Below are positions 11,507 through 22,487 of a DNA stretch of 64,000 bases, in pieces. A program made the position numbers and the translations under genes. Below the pieces are notes generated by a model. That model ran no database searches and was not told the DNA's origin. It saw only the letters and a list, made by a program, of their open reading frames with translations. Within the stretch, counting starts at the first letter, position 1. Each line of letters begins with the position of its first letter. Origin of the DNA: Hydrangea macrophylla (taxonomy: Eukaryota > Streptophyta > Magnoliopsida > Cornales > Hydrangeaceae); the NCBI GenBank assembly GCA_033977485.1, contig CM066994.1, forward strand, positions 23,156,681 through 23,220,680. The letters run 5' to 3'.

Positions 11507-14500
11507 ACAGTATCATTGCCTAGTAGTGAACCGTTAGTAACTTCTTCGGTATTCAAGTCGTGTGAGATCAAGATAGGCCATAAGGTCTTGAGCATTGATT
11601 TGATTCTGTTGACAGTGAATTACTTTAATGTTATCTTGGGTATGGATTGGTTGTCGATCAATCAAGCTAGAATTGATTATGAATAGAAACGGGTTAGTTT
11701 CTATCCGTCAGGACAAGAAGAGTTTACTTTTCAGGGTAAGGATGTGACAGTACCGTCGTACTTGATATCGGCGATTCAAGCAAGGAAGATGTTGAAGAGA
11801 GGTTGTTTGGGTTTCTTATGTTCAAGTGTCGACACAAGAGTTCTTAGACCACTAGTAGAAGACATTCTAGTAGTTTGAGAGTTCCTAGATGTTTTTCCCG
11901 ATGAGTTACCTGACGTATTGATTGAAAGAGAACTTGAGTTCATGATAGAAGTAGTACCAGGTCACAACTGGTATCCAAAGCACTGTACCGAATGGCACCA
12001 GTAGAGTTGAAGGAATTAAAGGTTCAGTTACAAGAGCTACTTGAGATGGGTTTTATTTGACCAAGTGTTTCGCCATAGGGAGCTCCAGTCTTGTTTGTGA
12101 AGAAGAATGGTGGGACAATGCATATGTGCATCGACTATCAAGAGCAGAATAAGTTGACCATCAAGAACAAGTATCCGTTACCATGAATAGATGACTTGTT
12201 TGATCAGTTGCAAAGAGCTCAGGTATTCTAGAAGATTGACTTGAGATCTGGTTACCACCAGTCGAAAGTCAAGAAAGAAGATGTCGAGAAGATAACTTTC
12301 AAAACTAGATATGTCACTTTGAATTTTTGGTTATGCCATTTGGAATGACTAATGCACCAGCTACTTTCATGGACTTGATGAATCATATTTTCAAGGACTA
12401 CTTAGATGAGTTTGTTATTGTATTTATAGATGACATCCTAATCTATTCCAAGAGTGTTGAAGATCCACGAACATCATTTGCGATTAGCCTTACAACGATT
12501 ACGCGAGAAGGGATTGTTTGGGAAATTAAAGAAGTGTGAGTTTTGGTTGACAGAGATTGCTTTTCTTAGACATACGGTGTCGGCGAGAGGAATTTCAGTG
12601 GATTCTCAAAAGATAGAGGCAGTTGCCAATTGGTTGAGACCGACGAATGTGATAAAGATTCGAAGTTTCTTAGGGTTAGCTGGGTAATATCGGAGGTTTG
12701 TAAAAGACTTTTTGCGGATTGCAATGTCGATGACACAATTGATGAGGAAAGATGTTGCTTTTGTATGGAGTCCGGAATGTGAAGAAAGTTATCAAGAATT
12801 AAAAGGTCGACTAGTGAAGGCACCAATCTTAGCCATTCCGACAGGGACTGAATGGTTTATTATTTACAGTGATGCTTCGTATAGAGGTTTATGTTGCGTT
12901 CTTATGCCAGGTGATAAGGTCATTGCCTATGCATCGAGACAACTGAGGCCGCACAAAAAGAATTATCCAACACATGATCTAGAATTGGTTGCCGTGATTT
13001 TTGTATTGAAGATTTGGCATCATTACCTATATGGGGAGAAATGTGAGATCTATACGGATCATAAGAGTTTGAAATACTTGTTCACAAAACGAGATTTGAA
13101 CATGAGACAAAGGAAATGGTTAGAATTAATGAAGGACTATGATTTGTCAATTCAGTATCACCGGGCAAGGCGAATGTCATCACCGATGCTCTTAGTCATA
13201 AGGTGCCAACCAACACTGCATCAGATTGACCTCTCAGAAAGAGTTGATTCAAGATATAGAGAATTTGGAACTTGAAGTGATTCCGAGAATTGAAAGTGGC
13301 TTGATGTCGACGATTGTGGCACAACCACTCTTGATTCACGAGATCACGGAGAAATAACTTCAAGATATGGCTTTGAAGAAAATTTGGGATGAGATTCCGA
13401 TGGGCAAGAAACCAGGTTTCACTTTTGAAAACAATGTTTTGAGATTGAGGGATAGAATTTGTGTACCTGACGAGAAAGAATTAAAACGGAACATTCTAGA
13501 GGAAGCACACAATACGAAGTACACCGTTCATCCGGGAAGCATTAAGATGTATAGATACTTGAGACATGTTTATTGGTGGCCGGGAATGAAGAGAGAAATA
13601 TCACACTATGTTTCACAATGTACGTGTTGTCAACAAGTGAAGGCCGAACGCTAAGTACCTTCGGGATTGTTACAACCGTTACTAATAGCCGAATGGAAAT
13701 GGGAACAAATTACAATGGACTTTTTTAGTGGGTTTCTGAGGTTTAAGAGATCGAACACTATTATTTGGGTGATCGTTGACCATTTGACGAAGTCGTCACA
13801 CTTACTAAGCCAATGACGTTAGCTAAGTTGTACATCCGTGAGATTGTGAGACTACATGGTATACCAGTTTCTATTATTTCGAGTAGAGATAGTAGTTTTA
13901 CATCAAAATTTTGGAGGGCCTTGCAAGAAGCAATGGGTACCAAATTGCATTTTAGTACCGCTTTTCATCCTCAGACCGATGGTCAATCGGAAAGAGTAAT
14001 CCAAATTTTGGAAAACATGCTGTGGTTATGTGTACTTGATTTCTAAGGTGATTGGGAAGACCACTTGCCGTTAATTGAGTTTGCGTATAACAATAGTTTT
14101 CAGTCGAGTATTGGGATGGCTCCTTATGAAGCTTTGTATGGTCGTGTATGTCGTTCGCCGATTAGTTGGACGGAAGCCAGAGAAAGAATGATTGAAGGGC
14201 CAAAAATTGAAGGGCCAAAAATTGTGCAAGAGACAACAAATAAGATAAAGGTAATTCGACAACGATTACTGACAACTCAGAGTAGGTATAAGAGTTATGC
14301 CGACAAACGTAGACGACCGTCAGAATTTGATGTGGGAGATTTGGTTTACTTGAAGGTGTCATCTTCAAAGTGGATTACCAGATTTAGGAGATACGTGAAA
14401 CTTAATCCGGGATATGTAGGACCTTTTAAAATTATTGGGAGGGTTGGACCCGTAGCGTACCGATTGAACTTGCCGAGTGAGTATGCTTAAGTTCATAACG

Positions 14501-14745
14501 TATTCCATGTGAACATTTGATTGAAGATAGAGATCAAATGATGACTCTGACGCTGAATGAGATTTAGAGTGATTTGACGTATGTTGCGTATCCGGTAGAG
14601 ATCTTGGATCGAAAGGATCAAGTCTTACGAAATAAGGTGATATCAAAGGTGAAAGTGTTATGGCGTAGCCAAACAACAGAAGAAACGGCATGGGAAATAG
14701 AGGAGGAGGTGAGTACTCAGTATCCGTACCTTTTCGATACGTGAG
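11507..14745 (+). pseudogene. Decayed Ty3/Gypsy pol (protease tail, RT, RNase H, integrase, C-terminal chromo-like tail)
   Basis: Broken reading frames spell a gypsy pol in order. Protease tail: ILGMDWL at about 11631-11651. RT fingers at 11940-12300 carry several stops, then MPFGMTNAP and [10 protein letters not shown] at 12330-12456. RNase H: YSDASYRG and [11 protein letters not shown] at 12712-13275. Integrase zinc finger: HPGSIKMY and CTCCQQVKAER at 13367-13654. Integrase core: [12 protein letters not shown] at 13960-14000, then EFAYNNSF at 14079, which is open to 14490. A tail ending WEIEEEVSTQYPYLF lies at 14690-14743. Gag, the protease DTG site and the 5' LTR are missing. The domain order and CHDC-like tail fit the chromovirus branch. 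It is too mutated to make functional protein. Confidence 0.9.
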
Positions 14746-14751
14746 GTATAA

Positions 14752-14786
14752 GTTTGGGGACTAACTTCTTTCAAGGGGGAGATTAT
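14752..14786 (+). other. GGGGAC box and polypurine tract
   Basis: GTTTGGGGACTAACTTC is followed by TCAAGGGGGAGAT immediately before the LTR start at 14787. This is the same arrangement as in the other two chromovirus-like elements of the window. Confidence 0.75.
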
Positions 14787-15319
14787 TATAGCACCCGTAT
14801 TTGTGTTATTGCATTTCATTACATTGTCATGCATGATAATGTGATGTGTTGTGCATGTTGGCACATGTGTGAGTGAGTTTTGACTCACGAGTCGATTTGG
14901 GTGTCTGTGTAAGAGAACCCATTGAGACGGTGTTAAATGAATGTTGGTTGTTGTGAAATCTCTCTGAGTATAAGACGTTCACTGTGGAATACCTTAAATG
15001 TTTATCTGAAAATAAATGTTTAACTGTGTATTTCACTATCTGTATTATTTTCTGATTTAGAATTTTATTTCTGTTGTTAATTTCAGCATCCTGGTGATGA
15101 CGAATTAACACGCTATTAATTTGGTAGGCTAATTAGCAATTTCGTAAAAGTCATGTAGAAACTTACGTTTTAGCATCCAAACGGAACTTAGTCGGAAACT
15201 TTTATTATATTGAGGTTTCACTTGTAAAGTTATGAATTAGCTGCGTATAAAGTTTTAGAGACTGATTAGAAGTTTTGAAAACTCGTGGGGAGGTAAACAC
15301 AATTTTTGAAAGTGTTGCC

Positions 15320-15329
15320 TATATATAGA
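15320..15329 (+). promoter_or_regulatory. LTR TATA box
   Basis: CTATATATAG lies 533 bp into the LTR. The solo LTR of the same family has the same box (42508-42518, minus) in the same context (TGCCTATATATAG). This is the likely transcription start region of the element. Confidence 0.65.
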
Positions 15330-16470
15330 TAGAGATTACTTTCATAATTTTATAACTTCTAACCTAAAATTCAACAGGAGGCCAAAAAGAGAGATTTAGT
15401 TGCTTAGAGCTTTCTGACGCCAAACGACGACCTTTCGTCCGTCTGCTTTCTCCTAAATTTCATATTTGAACTCCTCGAGGTAAGAGCTTCATTTTGATAC
15501 CCACTAGGACTTGTCTGGTAAGTTTTCCGAAAAGTCATTTTCTAGAATTTTTCATAAAAGTTGATAATTGGATTTCTGATCGATAGGAATTATACTAGAA
15601 GTACTTCTGCACATTCTTTGTACTTGGGTTTTCTTTGGATCGTATTATAGGAGCGTTATTCGGAGGTGAGTGATTCAACTATGTAGTTTAGAATGGTTTC
15701 TTGACATGTATTCATGTTTGATATTAAAAGCATGTGTTAGTTTATAAATATATATTGTATAGTCCATATTGGGCAATATCTTGATAAGTAGGCCCAATAG
15801 CACAGTGAAATGTTTTGATAACGTCGAAAGCACAGTGATATATGATTTGAGCATGTTGATTTGTTATTTAGGTCAGAGGAGTGCGTGTATCAAGCCATCG
15901 TTGTGGAGCCATTATAGGCATAAGGTCGCACGTTTGAAGAGAAGAAACGTGGGTCTTATCTTTTCGCGTGGACTTATTGGCGAGGAGTCGCATATTAGGA
16001 AGTATGGAACGTACACGTGGGATCTCCGAAGACTAGTATGAAATGTAGAGATGTGAATGCGAGCATGTTTATCATTCATGTGCATTTGTTGTTTTATTCA
16101 CTAAGCGTTAGCTTAAACAAATCAAAGTATATATGGTTATTCAAATAATCATTACAGGTATTAACGCCGGCGAGGAATCGCATAAGTGGGCACATGGGTT
16201 TAGAAGGCGACTCAATATATTGATCTCGTCGTTTTGTAATAGGCTTGTTGTAATAAAAATCTTTGTGACTTTTAACTATGTTGAACTTAATAGCTTAGCA
16301 CGGATTAATGATGTTGTAATAGATGATAATCTCTGGTAATTATGTTTTTAGAAATGTTATAGTGTAATTAGGATCATTTTGGAGTGAGTTTGGTGTGTGT
16401 GTTTAATCCCTGAACGCATTCCGAAAGCTTTTAACTTGGAAAATTCTACAGAATGTGTTGCTGCCATAAA

Positions 16471-16764
16471 CCAGTCGATTGGTTGGGGAAACAGTAGACT
16501 GGAGCCTCTTTTTCAGCAACTCTTGCATCCTTTTATCAAAAGCCAATCGACTGGGTCCCCGACACAGTCGACTGGATCGTGTTTTCAAATCAGATATTTT
16601 TTTTTCAGGCGGAATTCAGTCGACCGGACCGTACCAATCGACTGAATATTTGAAGCCCCAGTCGACTGAACTTAGAAAACAGTCGACTGGATTATGTTTG
16701 AAAAATCAAGTTTCTACTAGGCCAGTATCAGTCGATTGGGCATGAGGTGCAGTCGATTGGACTG
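16471..16764 (+). repeat. Array of CAGTCGACTGG palindromic words inside the LTR
   Basis: About ten copies of CAGTCGACTGG or one-base variants (CAGTCGATTGG, CAATCGACTGG, CAGTCGACCGG) are spaced by 10-40 bp of unrelated sequence. The core GTCGAC is self-complementary and CpG-bearing. Confidence 0.85.
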
Positions 16765-16901
16765 CTGGTTTTCAAATGTTTTGTTTTGTTTTCCGCCACG
16801 TGTGTTCTTAAAACTAATTTTTGGGAAAGCTAATGAATTGGTTTAGCCTCGGTGGCGTGCCACAGGCTCCGGTTCTGCTATTGTAGGATCGGGATGTGAC
16901 A

Positions 16902-17575
16902 ATAGATCTCTAAATAATACACAAAATAAAAAAAAAATTAAAAAAAAAAAAAACACACACACACACACACAAAAAACAAAAACAAAAAGTCCAAAATATG
17001 ATAAAATTCTCTATTTGCAGACAGATAAAATCCCAAAACAGGCTGAAAATTACTGTTTTTTGTAAAGTCTCCAAGTTGAATGAATAGATCTAAAAAAAAA
17101 TCACCCAAATAACCCAAGAATTGAGAAAGTTATTGTCGTTAATACATATTATTTGTTCCTAGACTGACAACAGATAATATTACTTGTTGCATTGCAGACG
17201 GATTGAATCTCAAAATCAGGCTGTAATTTAACTTTTTTTGTAAAATTTTAAAGTCCAATGCATACATCTCGAGGAAATACATGAAATGCACTATATATAT
17301 CATCCACAAAGGCCAAAAAAAATGAGGAAATTGTGGTCGTTTTCGTCAATATTATCTGTCTGTCAACAGATAATATTGACTATTTTGACCAATAAAATCG
17401 AAAAATGGGGTTCCAAATTACTCTTTTTTTATATTTAATTTTCAACTCCAATGCGTAAATCTCAAACAAATATATGAAATCCAAAAAACAAATCACCTAA
17501 AAAAAACTTTAAATTTTTTTTTAAAAAAGAGTAAGTTATGGTGGTTTAAAGTTGACAAATAATATTAAATTATCC
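16902..17575. repeat. Degenerate tandem repeat, units about 170-190 bp
   Basis: Three diverged units start near 17022 (AGACAGATAAAATC), 17196 (GCAGACGGATTGAATC) and 17360 (TCAACAGATAATATT). Each goes on to CAGGCTG or its equivalent, a TTTTTTTGTAAA run, CCAATGC with CAT or GTA ATCTC, then ATACATGAAAT. A partial unit (ATAGATCTC, then an A-rich and (CA) stretch) abuts the LTR end at 16901. The retroelement therefore appears to have inserted into this array. Confidence 0.65.
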
Positions 17576-17690
17576 ATTTTTTGTTTAGAGCGAGGGACTT
17601 TTTAAAAATGGCCAAATTGTGTGAGTTTTTAGCTAATACACATTATGCACCTTGAGGGGTCTATCACCTAATATCCCAAACATTTAATCA

Positions 17691-17757
17691 TGAACTCAAC
17701 TTCTTAGAAACCAAACCAATGACTTCCACGTCAGAAAATCCAATCCCTATATATAAC
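17691..17757 (+). promoter_or_regulatory. Orphan copy of the promoter of the duplicated small gene
   Basis: It matches 25264-25323, upstream of the intact copy at 25485: AACTCAACTTsTTAGAAACC, CAATGACTkCCACGTCA, then TATATATAA. It holds a TGAC core, a CACGTCA (ACGT/as-1-like) element and a TATA box. No exon 1 follows; the sequence turns into unrelated MITE-like DNA at 17760. Confidence 0.7.
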
Positions 17758-19025
17758 ACCATAGTGCCTATTTGGGATAGCTTGTGCTTTTGTGATTGCA
17801 ATAGCTTTTATCAAAATAAATTATGGTGAGGATAGATTTGGATAGTTGTGATATCTAGGTACTATATTGTAAGTGATTTTAAATGTACAGAAGACAATTG
17901 TGCTATTGTGTTGTATTGCTAATGTATTAATATTGAATACATTGTTAATATATTTTGTTAATACATAGTAGTAATTGTCAATAAAAACTAATTAGTTATT
18001 ATTACAGGGCACTAAAATTTTAGAAAAAAAAGGTACTAAAATAGTTTTTTAGCCTTAGAATAATATCTATATACAATATATTATTACTGTGGCCAAAACT
18101 ACTTCCTCAGCCCTCCACCTCATCGCTTAGATGGCGCTCTAATCTTCCACTAAACATCCTATGGGCAATCACTACAATCACATACAAAATCCCATGTGGC
18201 AATCTATCTACAAATATATACAACATGTGTACAACCTCTTAAGGCAGAATTGTGGAAGTTGAAACACTCCATTCCATGTTGACAGTCTCGCTGAAGTCTC
18301 AACCTTCACTTTTATACTCTCTCTCCTATCTTGTCCCAACTTACATATGGGCAGATGACTTTTCATTTTCCTATAAAAATAAATTATCATTTATCTCTTT
18401 GATTTTCACACCCTCATAATCACATCAACCAATATTCAAGTAAAAGAATACTGTTCGTCTATACATCTTGGCATTTATATATATGGTCTTCTATATATAC
18501 ATGACATCAATCACTAATTCATTTGTTATAAGTTGCATGGGTATAGGATGAATACATGGATATGCATGGAACTGTTCATGTGAAGGTAAATTAAAAATCT
18601 TAAATTGACTAAACCTTTTTCTTGTGTATATACTTTGAAATAATATATGTTATTCCTATTATTGATATTTGTAGACGGTATTGACTTTTTAATTGAATCA
18701 TCTATGCTTCCCATATTGGTTCATAAATATGTTGTCAGTTTTACCACATGCAATGACATATGGTACATCACTGATCACTGTCATGTTGTACAAGTAATAA
18801 GTCATTTGGGAACCAATCTGAGATTCAAAAATTTGGAAGTATAGCACTCTTCTTCAAAGATTTTACGTATTTTTTCTCAAATACTTTTTCTACTGCTTTG
18901 AAGTGTGATTTGTCCATGTGTATAGGTATGTTTATGTGGCATGTGTGTGCCACACTTCTGGACCACTAACATCTTATGATGTGATGAAAAATATCCAAGA
19001 AAAGTACTGAAGTTTTATCTTGAGG
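17758..19025. other. Intergenic, no gene recognised
   Basis: AT-rich sequence with no ORF over about 65 codons and no family motif. Confidence 0.5.
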
Positions 19026-19382
19026 TGTCACGCCCTGGAATGGCAAAAATAGAGAAAAATAAATTACTTTTTGGGTCCAAAGGCAGCGACTGGTAAAGTC
19101 ACGTGATTGTCCACACCAAACAGTACTAAGCAATAATAAGGAATAAGGATAACAAGAATGAAATCTAGGTTCTGGTTAAAGCATAACTTAAAGTCAACAG
19201 AAAGTTACTAACTATTACAATCAGAGTCTCAAAATAAATATAACATAGCAGAAGTACAAATGTCAAGGCAACATATGTCTGGTTACAAAAGTTATAGAAA
19301 GCAGTAAAGATAATTAAACTACAATCTAGCCTAATCTTCAGTTGGCGTAGAGGTAGTCCTCGGCATAGTAGTTCTCTTTTGT

Positions 19383-19499
19383 CTAACCTCCGTTGAAAAA
19401 ATCCTCGGTATGGACATCATTACCGGCATAGTAATTCTCGCCTGCAGGTCCTTCACCTGTATAGTCATAACCAGGTGTACTGGAACATAGAAATGTCCA
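19383..19499 (-). other. Short acidic reading frame in LTR C
   Basis: Reading minus from 19499 to the TAG at 19383-19385 gives a frame containing GYDYTGEGPAGENYY and ending VHTEDFFNGG. It parallels the frame in LTR D (GYDHEGPYDYSN). There is no ATG in frame near its start; it may be coding or only a conserved RNA segment. Confidence 0.4.
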
Positions 19500-19721
19500 G
19501 TGGCATAAACGCTGTCAGCTTAATGAAAGCTAAGTGAATTAGATACTAACAGGGTATCAACTATTGAAGTTATTACAAGTTATAAACGATAACCATTTAA
19601 TTCAGTGAGGGTAACTCCTTTAATCAAACCGATCATTCGATTACTAACGTCTTAACTGATTAAGACCGACAACACATTCTGATAGGATAACAGACTCGAC
19701 AGTAGTTCACTTCTATAAATA

Positions 19722-20050
19722 CACCATTACTTCGTCTACCGCTTTTAATAACATATGCACAGTCTACCGCATGTCATGGATACCACGTCAGTTCATCTCC
19801 AGCTTTTAAGAACATATGCACAGTTCACCGCACTACAGGGATATAACGCTTTAAGCAACAGTACATCATTCTATGGCACGACATAGCGACGTCTACCAGT
19901 GATCACGGTCCACCGCAGTCGTAGACACCTTCGTCTGTCTACTGCTTTTAAGAACATATGATTAGATCATCTGGCTATCTTAGGGCTATTGGTCCGGTTC
20001 ACCACAGTCGTAGACACCTTCGTCTGTCTATCACTTTTAAGAACATATGA
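19722..20050. repeat. Degenerate tandem repeat in LTR C
   Basis: Four copies of CTTTTAAGAACATATG (19742, 19803, 19945, 20033, with small changes) are linked by variants of CGTCTACCGC or CAGTTCACCGCA. Spacing is irregular (about 60-140 bp). Confidence 0.7.
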
Positions 20051-20367
20051 TCGACCAAGGCTCGCCTACGCAGATTCCCGAATCTTAGCAAACCTACTTA
20101 AGTTCAACTCTAACATTGATACATGACAATCCCAGTGTGGCCTGACTACATTGGATAAAATAAATGATAACTCCAAAGGATTTCTAATGATACGTTATCT
20201 AACTCACAACCATTATCCGTTAATCTCTTTACTACGATCCTATGTTGCATTAACTCATTATCACGTATGTATTAAAACAATATAGCATGCTAGGAATACT
20301 GAATAGTTAATAAACAACTAAACAATTATAATATAAACTAAACAAGGAAAACAGTATTCTGTAACTG

Positions 20368-20580
20368 CCAATCGATTGGGACAAGGGTCCAACCGATTGG
20401 CATAAAAGTAGTAACAATTGATTGGGGAAAAATCCAATCGATTGGATCACAATCCATTCCAATCAATTGCTAACTTTGGCAATCGATTGGGATATCTACA
20501 ATGGCAATTGATTGTACAAAATGTCAATCAATTGGGTTATGAAAGATGGCAATCGATTGGGAAAAGTACCAATCGATTAA
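20368..20580. repeat. CAATCGATTGG word array, distal part
   Basis: About ten copies of CCAATCGATTGG or relatives (CAATTGATTGG, CAATCAATTGG, CCAACCGATTGG), a palindrome around ATCGAT, occur at roughly 20-bp spacing within LTR C. Confidence 0.88.
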
Positions 20581-20765
20581 GACTTCGTCTTCTTTATAGT
20601 GAAGATAGTCCAGCATCATAAAACGGGAAAAACATGATTTAAACTCCATTTCTTCATTCTTAACAGGTTCTAACATCAATAATAAGTTACCAAGTGAGTT
20701 TAAAACTTACATTAGGTCACAAAGGGGTGTTTGGGTGTGTATTTGAAGCTTGGAAGCTTCAATGG

Positions 20766-20769
<4 letters not shown>

Positions 20770-20816
<47 letters not shown>

Positions 20817-20960
20817 TCTTCTTCTTCTCTGCCTTCTCCTCCTCTCTTCTTCTTTTCTATTTTCTTTTTCTTCTCCTGGTCTTCTTCTTCTTCTCCTCTT
20901 CTCAGTCCATCTCTGAGTGTGTGTGTGTGTATGGGTGTATATGTGTGTGTATATATATAT
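20770..20960. repeat. (TC)n, TTC-rich and (TG)/(TA) simple repeats
   Basis: About 21 TC units at 20770-20812 are followed by imperfect TTC/TCC runs to 20905, then GTGTGTG and TATATA at 20917-20960. The six overlapping ORFs here are low-complexity artefacts. In LTR sense (minus) this lies just downstream of the TATA box, in the expected 5' leader. Confidence 0.9.
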
Positions 20961-21033
20961 AGAATACACACACAAGCTCCCCCTCTCTCCCTCTCTCTGA
21001 ATTTCTAGAACCCAAAAACGCAGAAAAGGATCA

Positions 21034-21045
21034 CCTATATATAGG
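21034..21045 (-). promoter_or_regulatory. LTR C TATA box
   Basis: CCTATATATAGG lies about 300 bp into the LTR in sense orientation, directly downstream of the proximal word array and upstream of the CT-rich leader. Confidence 0.6.
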
Positions 21046-21112
21046 CAAATATGTGTTCACGTGGACAAACCCCAGCAATGCAAAAGAATCTGTCCAGCAG
21101 CTCTAGCTGCTG

Positions 21113-21241
21113 CCAATCAATTGGCATGAATGGCAATCGATTGGTGTTAGGTATTAAATGCTCCAATCAATTACTATAAGTGACAATCGATTGGTATCTA
21201 AGATAAGACAATCGATTGAAAAACTTGCCAATTAATTGGTA
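21113..21241. repeat. CAATCGATTGG word array, proximal part
   Basis: Six copies of CCAATCAATTGG, CAATCGATTGG or CCAATTAATTGG occur in 130 bp, just upstream (minus sense) of the TATA box. Confidence 0.85.
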
Positions 21242-21345
21242 TCCAACTATACCAATGGTAAGGCTAAACTCATATAAGTACTAAAAGAAATATACAAGAT
21301 CTTATTCATATAATACATTACAGAAATACAGAGTATTACATGAGA

Positions 21346-22020
21346 AAAAACCAGTTTTATAGCTACCGGTGTATCCATGTGGTGTAACCAAAAAAGTAGA
21401 AGAAGAAAATCATGTGGTTGGACCATCTCATCACCGTTAAAAAAGAAAAAGAAAAAGGAAAAAAAAAAAAAAACAGTGGCATTATTGAGACTTTGTGCCC
21501 CCACAACCCCCCCCCCCCCCCCACAAACCAAAACCAAACATTTTATGACTTTTCCTTGGGTTCTGAAAACTAAGGCTTATAAGTGTGAGTGTCCTACAAA
21601 TTCTACACACAATGCATTCATAGCCAACATTTAGTAGCGGATAATCTAGATATTTTTTATTTTTTATTTTTTTTTGAAATTTTTGAAAACAGCCTAGGCA
21701 TTACACGGATTCTTGCCTAGTTTTATTATATTAGTATTCACTTCATAATTAGTTTATTATATCACTAATGTTTGTTAATAATTATTTAATATACGATCAA
21801 ATCGTTAGTACTACTACATTATGGACAATGAAGGGTTTTCTTTAAAAAAAAATAATAAAAATTTTTTTTGGACAATAATGGGTTTTCTTAATTTTTTTTT
21901 AGGGGTATTTTCATAACATTTAGATGGGGGCAGAATTGGGATTAACCAAAATCTATTGCATCCCATATGTGAGTGACACGTCCAGAATCGTTAGAAAAGA
22001 GGAGGGCATGTTGGTCATAG
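21346..22020. other. Intergenic, low complexity
   Basis: An A-rich run at 21438-21473 and a C-run of about 16 at 21508-21523 generate spurious ORFs on both strands. No gene was recognised. Confidence 0.5.
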
Positions 22021-22046
22021 CTCTTGGCTTTGACCAGCTGTTGACC
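22008..22046. promoter_or_regulatory. W-box cluster upstream of broken gene copy
   Basis: TTGACC occurs at 22030-22035 and 22041-22046, and TTGGTCA (reverse strand TGACCAA) at about 22012. Paired TTGAC cores are WRKY binding sites in plants. They lie about 280 bp upstream of the ATG at 22324; a TATA-like GTATATACA is at 22162-22170. Confidence 0.45.
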
Positions 22047-22323
22047 GCGATTTAAGCTGGGCCTCTCAACGCTGATTTCTGCGATATAGGATTTGCTTAT
22101 GCAACGGATTAACTTGCATGCCAAATGGAGTAACCTAATCGCGCGATTGGGCTACAAAACGTGGTATATACAAACGGGCACATTGACAGACAATCTCACA
22201 TAAACATAGTCTCACTATAACTCCTAACTCTTATAAAACTCATACAGAGTCATACACAATCCTAGCTAGAGAGACAAAACAGAATCATAAACACAGTATT
22301 ATCATCAATAATCACAATCTCCT

Positions 22324-22487
22324 ATGAAATTCTTCACCCAACTCCGATCATATTTCGACGGCGGTGCCAACATATCACCGGCGTCGGAAGCCTCCAATCC
22401 GCCCCCCCAAGCCGGGGTGGCATCTGTGAAAGCGAAATCAGCCGTTAAAGTTCGATCTGATCCTCATAGTCCAGTCAATGATTACAG
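22324..22487 (+). pseudogene. Exon 1 of duplicated small plant gene, copy 1 (exon 2 missing)
   Basis: ATG at 22324 opens 54 codons plus two bases, ending in GATTACAG followed by GTAAATC, the same donor as copy 2. The protein starts MKFFTQLRSYFDGG and ends VRSDPHSPVNDY. Copy 2 (25485) starts MKFFTQLRSCFRDG and ends VQSDPHSLVDDY but carries about 47 extra residues in the middle. The following intron is also homologous to that of copy 2 up to about 23903, where a hAT-like end (TAGGGGTGATAA) begins. No exon encoding the PAFxPTP tail was found before 25250, so I call it truncated. It could still splice into the exon at 28141. Confidence 0.65.

Larger units (their letters stand above)
14787..16901 (+). 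repeat. 3' LTR of the decayed Gypsy element (family B)
   Basis: It begins TATAGCACCCG after the polypurine tract and ends GGGATGTGACA. It is homologous over its length to the solo LTR at 40772-43048 in the opposite orientation. For example, the last 130 bp (AATTGGTTTAGCCTCGG) and the segment around 15770-16110 align. A TATA box CTATATATAG lies at 15320-15329, a hairpin TTCACTAAGCGTTAGCTT at 16097-16114, and an array of CAGTCGACTGG words at 16471-16764. ORF 15769-16041 and its counterpart 41796-42083 are LTR sequence, not separate genes. No 5' partner exists in the window. Confidence 0.87.
19026..21340 (-). mobile_element. Solo LTR (family C, 2315 bp) with near-perfect target duplication
   Basis: Minus-sense sequence begins TGTAATACTCTG (21340) and ends CCAGGGCGTGACA (19026), so it has TG...CA ends. 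The flanking 5-mers are TGAGG (19021-19025) and TGAGA (21341-21345), four of five matching. Neither a polypurine tract nor a primer site lies alongside, so this is a solo LTR left by recombination. Inside, in sense order, are the CAATCGATTGG words (21113-21241), a TATA box (21034-21045), a CT microsatellite (20770-20812), more words (20368-20580), a degenerate tandem repeat (19722-20050), a hairpin (19517-19538) and a short acidic frame (19383-19499). Confidence 0.85.

Noticed and set aside
14365..14691. 108-codon minus ORF
   Set aside because: Antisense to the integrase tail of the decayed Gypsy pol.
15769..16041. 90-codon ORF with a homologue at 41796-42083
   Set aside because: Both lie inside family-B LTRs in the same relative place; conservation is explained by LTR homology and the frame is not kept across its whole length.
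20368..20580. Regular short repeats resembling a CRISPR array
   Set aside because: Spacing is irregular, the repeat is an 11-bp palindrome within an LTR, and the DNA is plant nuclear.
20694..21008. Overlapping Ser/Leu and Arg/Glu repeat ORFs on both strands
   Set aside because: Products of (TC)n and (TG)n microsatellites.
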